Source of the DNA: Thermococcaceae archaeon
GTDB lineage: Archaea > Methanobacteriota_B > Thermococci > Thermococcales > Thermococcaceae
DNA: 5,930 nucleotides
Assembly (NCBI GenBank): GCA_026986455.1
Contig: JALSON010000002.1
Span: forward strand, 1-5,930
Direction: 5' to 3'
Below are positions 1 to 5,805 of the stretch, one piece after another. Position 1 is the first letter of the stretch, and the number at the start of each line of letters is the position of its first letter. The position numbers were made by a program, and so were the translations under genes. Under the pieces are notes generated by a model that did no database searches, had not been told where the DNA came from, and saw only the letters and a list, made by a program, of their open reading frames with translations.

Positions 1-567
1 CTCGCATATTCCTTCAAAAACAGAACACTCCTTCAGGCAGCCCAGGTCGCCCACACACATGAGGTCATCAACGGCGGTGGCCTTGGGGATGTCATAGCCC
101 AGCTGCACGGAGGTATTGAGATGAGGATAAAGGCCGGCGCCCCCGGAATAGGCGTTGTCGACAGCATATTCTTCAATGATTACAGGGTCCTTGCGGTACC
201 GCTCGGCAGGCTGAGCACGAGAGAAATCCTGAAAGGGGATGTGATTGAAAAAATCGAGTTTGAAGGAAGGCGGGCCCTAGATATGCTCCTGAGGTCCCCA
301 ACTCCAGAAAACATGATGCGCCTAGCGAGGGATTTTGCGGAAAAAACCGGCCTCCTTGAGGGGGAGCTCCTTGAAATAGCGAGGGAGCTGGACAGGGTTC
401 TGAGGCTCCCTTCCTCAATGGTGATGCTCGGAAGGAGCATCTTTGCCCTGCTCCGCCCGGACGAGGTTCAGAGCGCGGGAGAGGTTCTCGAAGAACTATC
501 CATAGAGGATTATTCAATCTGCGAAATCTACAACGAGAAGCCGAAGGTTGGCAGGTGGAAGGGCTAA
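1..567 (+). CDS. Pantoate kinase (archaeal CoA biosynthesis), 3' part, 5' end outside window
   Basis: Frame 1 is open from the first base to the TAA at 565-567, giving the last 188 residues; the family is about 300 residues, so roughly the N-terminal third is missing. The ATG at 121 is internal: the 40 codons before it are coding and contain the family signature [14 protein letters not shown], followed by KAGAPGIG. This combination resembles archaeal pantoate kinases of the GHMP superfamily. The enzyme phosphorylates pantoate with ATP; 4-phosphopantoate is then condensed with beta-alanine by phosphopantothenate synthetase, an archaeal route that replaces the bacterial synthetase/pantothenate kinase order. 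It is a soluble cytoplasmic enzyme. DNA ligase follows after 43 nt on the same strand; from memory, the same gene pair occurs in Thermococcus kodakarensis (TK2141-TK2140), which supports the call. The N-terminal ATP-binding motifs cannot be checked here. Confidence 0.85.
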   Translation, partial: LAYSFKNRTLLQAAQVAHTHEVINGGGLGDVIAQLHGGIEMRIKAGAPGIGVVDSIFFNDYRVLAVPLGRLSTREILKGDVIEKIEFEGRRALDMLLRSPTPENMMRLARDFAEKTGLLEGELLEIARELDRVLRLPSSMVMLGRSIFALLRPDEVQSAGEVLEELSIEDYSICEIYNEKPKVGRWKG

Positions 568-570
568 ACA

Positions 571-576
571 TTTTTT
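571..576 (+). terminator. T6 run after pantoate kinase, possible weak terminator
   Basis: Six consecutive T residues begin 3 nt after the pantoate kinase stop codon. Oligo-T tracts on the coding strand are the main intrinsic termination signal in archaea. The run is short and lies only 35 nt before the ligase start, so partial read-through into the ligase gene is likely. A T-rich TATA substitute for the ligase is an alternative reading. Confidence 0.3.
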
Positions 577-598
577 ACCTTCGGCGTCGATAATCTCC

Positions 599-606
599 AG
601 GGTGAT
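599..606 (+). promoter_or_regulatory. Ribosome binding site of DNA ligase (decides the start)
   Basis: AGGGTGAT lies 4 nt before the ATG at 611 and is complementary to the 3' end of archaeal 16S rRNA. It supports 611 over the in-frame ATG at 548, which lies inside the pantoate kinase gene and would add 21 residues absent from the family. Confidence 0.75.
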
Positions 607-610
607 TACT

Positions 611-2296
611 ATGAAATACAGCGAGCTTGCAGACTTGTATCAGAGGCTTGAGAAGACCACGCTGAAAACCCTGAAAACAAAGTATGTGGCTGAATTTCTA
701 AGGAGTGTGGAAGATGCCCGGCTGCTTGAAATTCTGCCGTATCTTATCCTTGGAAAAGTTTTCCCGGACTGGGATGAGAGAGAACTCGGAGTGGGCGAGA
801 AGCTGCTGATAAGGGCCGTTTCAATGGCCACAGGCATCAGGGCTGAGGAGATTGAAAACTCCGTTAAGGATACGGGGGATTTAGGGGAGAGCGTTGCACT
901 GGCCCTTAAAAGGAGAAGACAGAAAAGCTTCTTCTCCCAGACGCTGACGATAAAGAGGGTATACGAGACGTTCATCAAAATAGCGGAGACGAGCGGGGAG
1001 AGGAGTCAGGACAGGAAGCTGAAGTACCTCGCAAATCTCTACATGGATGCAAAGCCGGAGGAGGGCAAGTACCTCACCAGAACAATACTCGGCACCATGA
1101 GAACTGGGGTGGCGGAGGGCATTCTCAGGGATGCCATCGCGGAGGCCTTCAGGGTTAAGCCGGAGCTTGTTGAGAGGGCATACATGCTCACAAGTGATTT
1201 CGGATACGTGACAAAGACCGCAAAGCTTGAGGGCAATGAAGGCCTCAGCAGGGTTCATATTCAGGTGGGGAAGCCGATAAGGCCGATGCTCGCTCAGGTT
1301 GCGGCAAATATTGAAGAGGCCCTGAGGGAAATGGGAGGAAGGGCGGCGTTTGAAATAAAATACGACGGTGCGAGGGTTCAGGTTCACAAGGATGGTGGAA
1401 AAATCACGATATACTCAAGGAGACTTGAGAACGTCACGAAATCAATTCCGGAAGTCGTTGAGAGAATAAAGGAGCACATCAAAGCCGAGAAAGCCATTGT
1501 AGAGGGAGAACTCGTTGCTGTCGGAGAGAACGACAGGCCAAGGCCCTTCCAGTTTGTCCTCAGAAGGTTCAGGAGGAAGTATAACATCGATGACATGATT
1601 GAAAGGATACCCCTTGAGCTCAACCTCTTCGATGTCCTCTATGCAGACGGTTCTGAGCTCATAGACTCCCCATTCAGCGACAGAAGGCGCTCCCTTGAAG
1701 GAATCGTTGAGGAGGCGGAGGGAATAAGGCTGGCAGCCCAGCTCGTCACCGATGATCCCGCAGAAGCCGAGGAGTTCTATAAAAAAGCACTGGAGCTCGG
1801 ACATGAGGGGGTTATGGTGAAGAGGCTGGATTCCGTTTATGAACCCGGAAACAGGGGCAAAAAGTGGCTCAAGGTAAAGCCCACGATGGAAAACCTCGAT
1901 CTGGTAATCATTGGTGCTGAATGGGGTGAGGGCAGGAGAAGCCATGTCTTCGCATCCTACCTCCTTGGGGCCTATGATCCCGGACAGGGGGCCTTCCTGC
2001 CGGTTGGTAAGGTCGGGAGCGGATTTACGGATGAGGATCTGGTGGAATTCACAAAGCTGCTGAAGCCGCTCGTTGTGAGGGAGGAGGGAAAGAACGTTGA
2101 AATAGAGCCCAAAGTCGTCATCCAGGTTACCTATCAGGAGATTCAGAAAAGCCCGAAGTATGAGAGCGGCTTTGCACTGAGGTTCCCCCGCTACGTTGCT
2201 TTGAGGGAGGACAAAAGCCCGGAGGAGGCGGATACACTGGAAAGGATAGCCCAGCTCTATGAGCTTCAGGAGCGGTTCAAGGCAGGGCGGAGATAA
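611..2296 (+). CDS. lig: ATP-dependent DNA ligase, replicative/repair type
   Basis: This enzyme seals 5'-phosphate/3'-hydroxyl nicks through an enzyme-AMP intermediate; in archaea it joins Okazaki fragments and completes repair. The 561-residue product matches Thermococcales ligases of about 560 residues. Residues 1-220 form the N-terminal DNA-binding domain ([10 protein letters not shown] at the start, KDTGDLGE near 87, [10 protein letters not shown] at 161-170). The adenylation domain follows: nucleophile Lys250 in EIKYDGAR (motif I), SRRLENVT at 269-276, VEGELVA around 298-303 (motif III region), ELNLFDVLY at 336-344, HEGVMVKR at 398-405 (motif IV) and KKWLKVKP at 417-424 (motif V). The C-terminal OB domain carries [12 protein letters not shown] (motif VI), ending in a helix with QLYELQERF. 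All catalytic motifs are intact. The start is chosen by the ribosome binding site and family length. Its last 20 bp overlap the end of the opposite-strand membrane protein gene. Confidence 0.97.
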   Translation: MKYSELADLYQRLEKTTLKTLKTKYVAEFLRSVEDARLLEILPYLILGKVFPDWDERELGVGEKLLIRAVSMATGIRAEEIENSVKDTGDLGESVALALKRRRQKSFFSQTLTIKRVYETFIKIAETSGERSQDRKLKYLANLYMDAKPEEGKYLTRTILGTMRTGVAEGILRDAIAEAFRVKPELVERAYMLTSDFGYVTKTAKLEGNEGLSRVHIQVGKPIRPMLAQVAANIEEALREMGGRAAFEIKYDGARVQVHKDGGKITIYSRRLENVTKSIPEVVERIKEHIKAEKAIVEGELVAVGENDRPRPFQFVLRRFRRKYNIDDMIERIPLELNLFDVLYADGSELIDSPFSDRRRSLEGIVEEAEGIRLAAQLVTDDPAEAEEFYKKALELGHEGVMVKRLDSVYEPGNRGKKWLKVKPTMENLDLVIIGAEWGEGRRSHVFASYLLGAYDPGQGAFLPVGKVGSGFTDEDLVEFTKLLKPLVVREEGKNVEIEPKVVIQVTYQEIQKSPKYESGFALRFPRYVALREDKSPEEADTLERIAQLYELQERFKAGRR

Positions 2297-2990
2297 TTTC
2301 CTTCCTCACAGTCTGCAGCGCTCTGTCCACGGCAATCTTGAGTGAAAGGATGGCAATGACGCTCAGAAGGACAGCGGCTGCTATCATCCCCTCATTTTCT
2401 CCGGCGGATGCCGCCAGCACGGGATAGTCATATACCGAATGGGCAAAAACGGCAAAAGCCCATCCCGCCAGCGCTTCTCTATTCTTTCCATAGAGCAGAT
2501 AGCTCAGGGGAACCGCTGTCCACAGCACGTGGAAGGCAACTACGACCAATCTAACTCCAAAAAGCAGCATCTGGGTACCGTTCCGGGTCGGTGCAAGAGC
2601 GAAGGCCGAAATGTACGAGAGCGTCTCAAAAACGGCAAACACCACTGCGGTTCCAATGGTGAGCTTCCAGAGATATGATTTTTCCCCTCTTTTCAGCAGA
2701 ATTAAAAGGGGAGAGAGCTTGAGGCTCTCCTCAATGATTCCAATTGAGAGCGCCATGGTCAGAGGCGACCGGTAAATCCTCCATACGGACAGCTCAAGAA
2801 TCCCCGAAATAAACAGCAGCAAAATTCCCCCGAAAAATATATATGGAAGCCGGACGGTCTCCGGAAGCTCCTCCCATTTTTCCCTAACCTTTTTAAGGCC
2901 ATCTAATGCCACCAGCCCTCCGAGGAGTACTATAACCCCGATATATGCCCCAAGGATTCCGGCAATCATCATCGGGTTCCATTTGTCCAT
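2277..2990 (-). CDS. PrsW-family (CAAX-protease-like) integral membrane protease, putative
   Basis: This 237-residue, strongly hydrophobic protein has about seven predicted membrane segments (roughly residues 8-29, 48-69, 74-99, 110-133, 142-167, 174-193, 201-221). It carries the PrsW intramembrane metalloprotease motifs in order: EESLK at 87-91 (EExxK), FAVFE at 118-122 (FxxxE), a lone His154 in the next helix, and HSVYD at 184-188 (HxxxD). In this superfamily these Glu and His residues are thought to bind the metal within the membrane. Bacillus PrsW cleaves an anti-sigma factor; archaea lack that pathway, so the substrate is unknown and function is inferred from motifs only. The ATG at 2990 has no clear ribosome binding site; Met7 and Met8 are alternative starts. 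The gene is transcribed alone, divergent from pyrE and convergent with ligase. A non-proteolytic membrane role cannot be excluded. Confidence 0.8.
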   Translation of the reverse strand: MDKWNPMMIAGILGAYIGVIVLLGGLVALDGLKKVREKWEELPETVRLPYIFFGGILLLFISGILELSVWRIYRSPLTMALSIGIIEESLKLSPLLILLKRGEKSYLWKLTIGTAVVFAVFETLSYISAFALAPTRNGTQMLLFGVRLVVVAFHVLWTAVPLSYLLYGKNREALAGWAFAVFAHSVYDYPVLAASAGENEGMIAAAVLLSVIAILSLKIAVDRALQTVRKEIISALP

Positions 2991-3022
2991 GAAGGTTTAT
3001 TAACCTGCCTAGGGATGGCTGG

Positions 3023-3029
3023 TTTTATT
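3023..3029 (-). promoter_or_regulatory. Possible TATA element for the PrsW-like gene
   Basis: On the minus strand this AT-rich stretch reads AATAAAA inside GAATAAAGAATAAAACC. Its centre is about 36 nt before the ATG at 2990, which would give a start site near 3001 and a leader of about 11 nt. The match to the archaeal TATA consensus is weak. Confidence 0.3.
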
Positions 3030-3102
3030 CTTTATTCCGGGCATGTACTGGCAGGATAAGGCTAACTGTGCTTTTTCCTAAGAGCCCACCCGGCACCCAA
3101 AG

Positions 3103-3110
3103 TTTTAAAA
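3103..3110 (+). promoter_or_regulatory. TATA box of pyrE
   Basis: TTTTAAAA, preceded by purines (CAAAG) that could act as a BRE, is centred about 43 nt before the pyrE ATG. The usual 25-nt spacing predicts a start site near 3131 and a leader of about 18 nt that just includes the ribosome binding site. The box lies in a perfect 10-bp palindrome, GTTTTAAAAC (3102-3111). Confidence 0.65.
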
Positions 3111-3136
3111 CAGCCTGCAATACGCAAATTGATACA

Positions 3137-3142
3137 GAGGTG
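3137..3142 (+). promoter_or_regulatory. Ribosome binding site of pyrE
   Basis: GAGGTG sits 6 nt before the ATG at 3149. It selects that ATG over the in-frame ATG at 3068, which lies upstream of the TATA box. The in-frame GTG at 3140 is part of the binding site itself. Confidence 0.75.
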
Positions 3143-3148
3143 CCAAAG

Positions 3149-3700
3149 ATGAAGGAAGAGCTGATCAGGATGATATTTAAGGAAAACGTCATTCGTTTTG
3201 GCCATTTCATCCTCACTTCCGGCAGGGAAAGCGACTACTACATTGATATCAAAAAGCTCATAACAAACCCCCGGGCGTTGAAGCTCATTGCAGAGCTCAT
3301 GGAGGAAAAAACCCGGAGGTTAAACATTGAATTCGACAAAATTGCAGGCCCAGAACTGGGTGCTGTGCCGATAGCAACGGCGCTGGCCCTGAAAACCGGG
3401 AAACCCCTCCTCATAATCCGAAAGAAAAAGAAGGAGCACGGGACAGGGAAACAGATTGAGGGAGACGTCAATCCGGGCGACAGGGTTCTACTGGTGGAGG
3501 ATGTTACGACAACGGGGGGAAGTGTTCTGAGGGCCGCGAAGATACTCGAAGAAAACGGTGCGAGGGTTGCGGCGATATGTGTTGTCGTGGATAGGGAGGA
3601 AGGGGCTGAGGACGCTATCGGCAGGGAATACACGTTTCTACCCCTGGTGACCGTTGGTGATCTGTTTCATCATTCAAAACGCTTGAGATCCAGAGGCTGA
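3149..3700 (+). CDS. pyrE: Orotate phosphoribosyltransferase
   Basis: The enzyme transfers the phosphoribosyl group of PRPP to orotate, giving OMP and pyrophosphate in the de novo UMP pathway; it is cytoplasmic and normally a dimer. The 183-residue product has the usual archaeal length. Visible motifs: [15 protein letters not shown] at 19-33 (orotate/substrate region), [11 protein letters not shown] at 66-76, the mobile catalytic loop [15 protein letters not shown] at 91-105 with its conserved lysines, and the PRPP-binding signature [13 protein letters not shown] at 113-125. The start is fixed by the GAGGTG ribosome binding site and the TATA box 43 nt upstream; a longer reading from 3068 would add 27 residues unlike any known family N-terminus. 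The gene appears to be single, divergent from the PrsW-like gene and convergent with the small winged-helix gene 29 bp away. No other pyrimidine genes are in the window. Confidence 0.95.
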   Translation: MKEELIRMIFKENVIRFGHFILTSGRESDYYIDIKKLITNPRALKLIAELMEEKTRRLNIEFDKIAGPELGAVPIATALALKTGKPLLIIRKKKKEHGTGKQIEGDVNPGDRVLLVEDVTTTGGSVLRAAKILEENGARVAAICVVVDREEGAEDAIGREYTFLPLVTVGDLFHHSKRLRSRG

Positions 3701-3723
3701 GCCTAAAATTAGACAGAAGAAGC

Positions 3724-3729
3724 AAAAAA
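3724..3729 (-). terminator. Oligo-T terminator of the winged-helix gene
   Basis: On the minus strand a run of six T residues directly follows the TGA stop of the small winged-helix gene, and further T-rich sequence (CTTCTTCTG, then ATTTT) follows toward 3705. This is the expected form of an archaeal intrinsic terminator. It lies in the 29-bp gap between the convergent gene ends. Confidence 0.55.
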
Positions 3730-3945
3730 TCAGACATAATCTTCAAGGGTTTTGGCCCTCACCATGATTGAAGCCTTTTCCTTTCCGTAATAGACCTCAA
3801 CAAGGCCATCGGATTCAAGCTTTTTAACGGTCTGGAGAAGGGTGTGCATTGGCGTTTCAAGCTCGGAGCTTAATTTTTGAAGAGAAGTTGCCTTCTTTTT
3901 TGTGGCAAGGGTTTTATACACGATATCCTTCCTCCGGCCCAGCAT
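3730..3945 (-). CDS. Small winged-helix DNA-binding protein, putative transcriptional regulator
   Basis: This 71-residue protein looks like one winged helix-turn-helix domain and little else. Residues 6-16 (KDIVYKTLATK) suggest helix 1, 19-29 (ATSLQKLSSEL) helix 2, 32-46 (PMHTLLQTVKKLESD) the recognition helix, and GLVEVYYGKEKASIMVRA at 47-64 the two-stranded wing. The phrase KKLESDGLVEV is typical of MarR/ArsR/Lrp-type winged helices. There is no ligand-binding or dimerisation domain and no metal-binding cysteine. The start at 3945 has a GGTG ribosome binding site 8 nt upstream (3957-3954) and a TATA-like TTTATTTA at 3986-3979. A 6-bp inverted repeat between TATA box and start codon could be its own operator. 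It is divergent from the RNA methyltransferase gene, which it may also control; both ideas are inference. I do not recognise a characterised orthologue. Confidence 0.75.
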   Translation of the reverse strand: MLGRRKDIVYKTLATKKKATSLQKLSSELETPMHTLLQTVKKLESDGLVEVYYGKEKASIMVRAKTLEDYV

Positions 3946-3960
3946 CAGGGATGCACCATA

Positions 3961-3980
3961 TAGATTATGCAGGCAATCTA
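3961..3980. repeat. Inverted repeat in the winged-helix gene promoter (candidate operator)
   Basis: TAGATT (3961-3966) and AATCTA (3975-3980) are perfect 6-bp inverted arms with an 8-bp spacer. The element occupies the space between the TATA-like box (3979-3986) and the inferred start site near 3957, where a bound repressor would block polymerase recruitment. Confidence 0.4.
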
Positions 3981-3986
3981 AATAAA
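3979..3986 (-). promoter_or_regulatory. TATA box of the winged-helix gene
   Basis: On the minus strand TTTATTTA, preceded by AAGG as a possible BRE, is centred about 37 nt before the ATG at 3945. This predicts a start site near 3957 and a leader of about 12 nt. Confidence 0.45.
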
Positions 3987-4003
3987 CCTTGCTGGACAGT
4001 TTT

Positions 4004-4016
4004 TGCCATTATGGCA
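4004..4016. repeat. 13-bp palindrome upstream of the methyltransferase TATA box
   Basis: TGCCAT-T-ATGGCA is a perfect palindrome with 6-bp arms around one central base. It ends 8 bp before the TTTATAAA box, just upstream of the BRE position, where archaeal activators often bind. It could serve either of the two divergent genes. Confidence 0.4.
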
Positions 4017-4024
4017 GGTGCAGA

Positions 4025-4032
4025 TTTATAAA
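4025..4032 (+). promoter_or_regulatory. TATA box of the RNA m5U methyltransferase gene
   Basis: TTTATAAA is a near-ideal archaeal TATA box, centred 26-27 nt before the ATG at 4055. At normal spacing transcription would begin at or within a few bases of the start codon. That predicts a leaderless mRNA and agrees with the absence of any ribosome binding site before 4055. Confidence 0.7.
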
Positions 4033-4054
4033 TGCCAGCGCCATTCCTGAAAAC

Positions 4055-5308
4055 ATGAGGGTTGAAATCCAGAAACTCGAAGCGGACGGCCTTGGAAAAG
4101 CCAGAATTGGAAGGAAGACCATTTACGTTCCTTTCACTGCACCCGGGGATGTCGTGGAAATCAGAAAATGGCATCGCGAAAAGAAGAAGCTGGTTGCCCA
4201 CGATTATGAAATAATCGAGCCCTCTCCCATCAGGATAAACCCCCAATGCCCGTATTCTGGGAAATGCGGCGGCTGTCTTCTTCAGCATCTGCCCTATAGG
4301 GAACAGGTTAGGCTCAAGGAGGAAAAGCTCTCCAATATCCTCGGATTTGAGGTTGATGTCCTGCCCTCCCCGAAAATTTACGGCCACAGAAACCGGATTG
4401 ATGTTGTCACCTCGACGGGAGGAATAGGTTTCAGGAGGAGGGGAACGTGGTGGGATGTCGTTGATATTGAGGAGTGCAAGGTCTTCGGTGAAAGGAGCCG
4501 AACCGCCCTGAAGGCATTGAGAGAGTTCATCCATGATTTTAAGCTGCAGCTATACGACATACGAAAGAATGAGGGTTTTTTGAGGTATATTGTCCTCAGG
4601 GAAGGAAAGTTCACGGGGGAGCTCATGGTGAATCTTGTTACGGCCGAAGGGATGCTTCCCGGGGATGTTGAGAGCTATTTCCCCTTTGCAGACTCGCTTT
4701 ACTGGAGCATAAACAGGAGCAAAAGCGATGTCTCGTTTGGAGATGTTGAGAAGTTCTGGGGCAGTGAGTTCATAATGGAGAGGATAGACGATGTGATTTA
4801 CCTGATACATCCGAACAGCTTTTTCCAGACAAATTCATACCAGGCCGTCAATCTCGTGGAAGAGGCCTCCCGGCTTGTTGATGGTGAGAGGGTGCTTGAT
4901 CTCTATTCGGGCGTTGGAACATTCGGGGTTTATCTCGCCAAACGGGGATTCACCGTTGAGGGAGTTGAGGTCAACCCCTTCGCTGTGAAGATGGCGAGGA
5001 AAAACACCGAGCTGAACGGTGTTGAGGCTGAATTCAGGGTGGGGAGGGATAAGGATGTCGAAAACCTCGGGGCGTATGACACGGTAATCGTCGACCCACC
5101 GAGAGCGGGTTTGCATCCCAAACTCATAAGGAAAATCTTAAAAGAAAAACCGAACACCATTATTTATATATCCTGCAATCCCAGAACCCTTGCCGCCAAT
5201 CTCGCAGGGCTTTCGGAGATGTACTCCATTGAGGAGGCCAGGGGCTTTGACATGTTCCCCCACACCTCCCATGTAGAGACGTTGGTAAAACTGCATTTGA
5301 AGGTTTAG
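4055..5308 (+). CDS. TRAM-domain [4Fe-4S] RNA (uracil-C5)-methyltransferase, TrmA/RlmD superfamily, probably tRNA U54
   Basis: The enzyme makes 5-methyluridine in RNA using S-adenosylmethionine. The 417-residue product starts with a TRAM RNA-binding domain (about 1-55, with ADGLGKA and VPFTAPGDVVEI). An iron-sulphur cluster site follows: Cys65, Cys71 and Cys74 (Cx5CxxC) plus Cys141. A central domain leads to FFQTNSYQ (Gln258), the SAM motif VLDLYSGVGTFG at 280-291, DPPR at 347-350, the catalytic nucleophile Cys374 in SCNPRT, and the likely general base Glu408 in SHVE. All catalytic residues are present. Pyrococcus has two such paralogues, one for tRNA U54 and one for 23S rRNA (E. coli U747 position). 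The overall pattern, including FWGSEFI and HPNSFFQTNSYQAVNLV, recalls the Pyrococcus abyssi U54 enzyme, but specificity is not proved. The start at 4055 fits the TRAM domain edge and TATA spacing; 3989 would precede the promoter. Confidence 0.93.
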   Translation: MRVEIQKLEADGLGKARIGRKTIYVPFTAPGDVVEIRKWHREKKKLVAHDYEIIEPSPIRINPQCPYSGKCGGCLLQHLPYREQVRLKEEKLSNILGFEVDVLPSPKIYGHRNRIDVVTSTGGIGFRRRGTWWDVVDIEECKVFGERSRTALKALREFIHDFKLQLYDIRKNEGFLRYIVLREGKFTGELMVNLVTAEGMLPGDVESYFPFADSLYWSINRSKSDVSFGDVEKFWGSEFIMERIDDVIYLIHPNSFFQTNSYQAVNLVEEASRLVDGERVLDLYSGVGTFGVYLAKRGFTVEGVEVNPFAVKMARKNTELNGVEAEFRVGRDKDVENLGAYDTVIVDPPRAGLHPKLIRKILKEKPNTIIYISCNPRTLAANLAGLSEMYSIEEARGFDMFPHTSHVETLVKLHLKV

Positions 5309-5313
5309 ATTTA

Positions 5314-5327
5314 GAACCGTAAGGTTC
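5314..5327. repeat. Inverted repeat just upstream of the lrpA TATA box (candidate operator)
   Basis: GAACC-GTAA-GGTTC has perfect 5-bp inverted arms and a 4-bp spacer. It begins 6 bp after the methyltransferase stop and ends 6 bp before the lrpA TATA-like box, covering the likely BRE-proximal region. Pyrococcus LrpA represses its own gene, so an autoregulatory site is plausible. There is no following T tract, so a terminator hairpin is less likely. Confidence 0.35.
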
Positions 5328-5333
5328 AAAAAC

Positions 5334-5341
5334 TTAATAAA
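5334..5341 (+). promoter_or_regulatory. TATA box of lrpA
   Basis: TTAATAAA is centred about 36 nt before the lrpA ATG, giving an expected start site near 5362 and a leader of about 12 nt. It is flanked by a direct repeat of AAACTT at 5330-5335 and 5339-5344. Confidence 0.55.
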
Positions 5342-5362
5342 CTTGTTTGACATATCTACAAT

Positions 5363-5369
5363 GAGGTGG
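5363..5369 (+). promoter_or_regulatory. Ribosome binding site of lrpA
   Basis: GAGGTGG lies 4 nt before the ATG at 5374, a strong match to the archaeal 16S rRNA tail. It confirms that start. Confidence 0.75.
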
Positions 5370-5373
5370 AAAA

Positions 5374-5799
5374 ATGCTGGATGAGAGGGATAAGGTTATA
5401 ATTGAGATGCTCACCAGGGATGCAAGGACTCCGTTTACGGAGATAGCCAAGGTTCTCGGCATAAGCGAAACCGCCGTGAGGAAAAGGGTCAGGGCTCTTG
5501 AAGATGCCGGAGTTATAAGGCAGTACACCGTCAAGGTTGACCCCACAAAGCTCGGCTACCATCTGGTGAGCCTCACAGGGGTGGATACGCTTCCGGAGAA
5601 GATATTTGAGGTTGCAAACAAACTTAAGGAATTCGATTTCGTCAAGGAAATCTATCTGACCAGCGGAGACCACATGATAATGACAGAAATCTGGGCAAAG
5701 AACGGGGAGGATCTTTCGGACATAATCTCAAACAAGATTGGAAAGATTGAGGGCATCACAAAGGTGTGTCCTGCTGTGATACTTGAGAGGCTGAAGTGA
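5374..5799 (+). CDS. lrpA: Lrp/AsnC-family transcriptional regulator, LrpA type
   Basis: The 141-residue product has the standard Lrp length and two-domain layout. Residues 1-50 hold the helix-turn-helix ([12 protein letters not shown], then [30 protein letters not shown] at 19-48, with recognition helix around [12 protein letters not shown]). A linker strand [13 protein letters not shown] leads to the C-terminal RAM/AsnC alpha-beta domain (about 60-138), containing TGVDTLPEK, the SGDHMIM turn at 97-103 where Lrp proteins place effector and multimer contacts, and [12 protein letters not shown] at the end. It closely resembles Pyrococcus furiosus LrpA, which forms dimers/octamers and represses its own promoter; its effector there is unknown, so leucine response should not be assumed. 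It has its own promoter 65 bp after the methyltransferase gene and appears monocistronic. The tRNA promoter begins directly after the stop codon. Confidence 0.93.
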   Translation: MLDERDKVIIEMLTRDARTPFTEIAKVLGISETAVRKRVRALEDAGVIRQYTVKVDPTKLGYHLVSLTGVDTLPEKIFEVANKLKEFDFVKEIYLTSGDHMIMTEIWAKNGEDLSDIISNKIGKIEGITKVCPAVILERLK

Positions 5800-5805
5800 T
5801 AAAGC

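Noticed and set aside
548..610. N-terminal extension of DNA ligase from the ATG at 548
   Set aside because: It overlaps the pantoate kinase end, adds 21 residues foreign to the family, and the ribosome binding site at 599-606 marks the ATG at 611.
881..1945. Long antisense open frames within the ligase gene
   Set aside because: They mirror the codon structure of the ligase and show no family features or ribosome binding sites.
2992..3001. AAGGTTTATT here and on the minus strand at 3990-3981, considered as a shared operator
   Set aside because: Shared AT-rich 10-mers are expected by chance in 6 kb on two strands, and the two copies sit at different positions and orientations relative to their genes.
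3004..3055. CCTGCC (3004-3009) and GGCAGG (3050-3055) as an inverted repeat upstream of pyrE
   Set aside because: The arms are only 6 bp and 40 bp apart, with no supporting structure; chance is likely.
3068..3148. N-terminal extension of orotate phosphoribosyltransferase from the ATG at 3068
   Set aside because: The ATG lies upstream of the TATA box, and the extra 27 residues do not resemble the family; GAGGTG points to 3149.
3660..3680. C-box-like ATGATGA on the minus strand at the pyrE end, tested as a C/D box sRNA
   Set aside because: No D, D' (CTGA) or C' boxes follow at the required 10-12 nt spacing; the similar motif near 2970 fails for the same reason.
3989..4054. N-terminal extension of the m5U methyltransferase from the ATG at 3989
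   Set aside because: It runs through the palindrome and TATA box; the TRAM domain begins at the ATG at 4055.
3965..4534. 189-codon open frame on the minus strand across the methyltransferase 5' half
   Set aside because: It is antisense to a clearly coding gene, shows no recognisable domain, and runs through the divergent promoter region.
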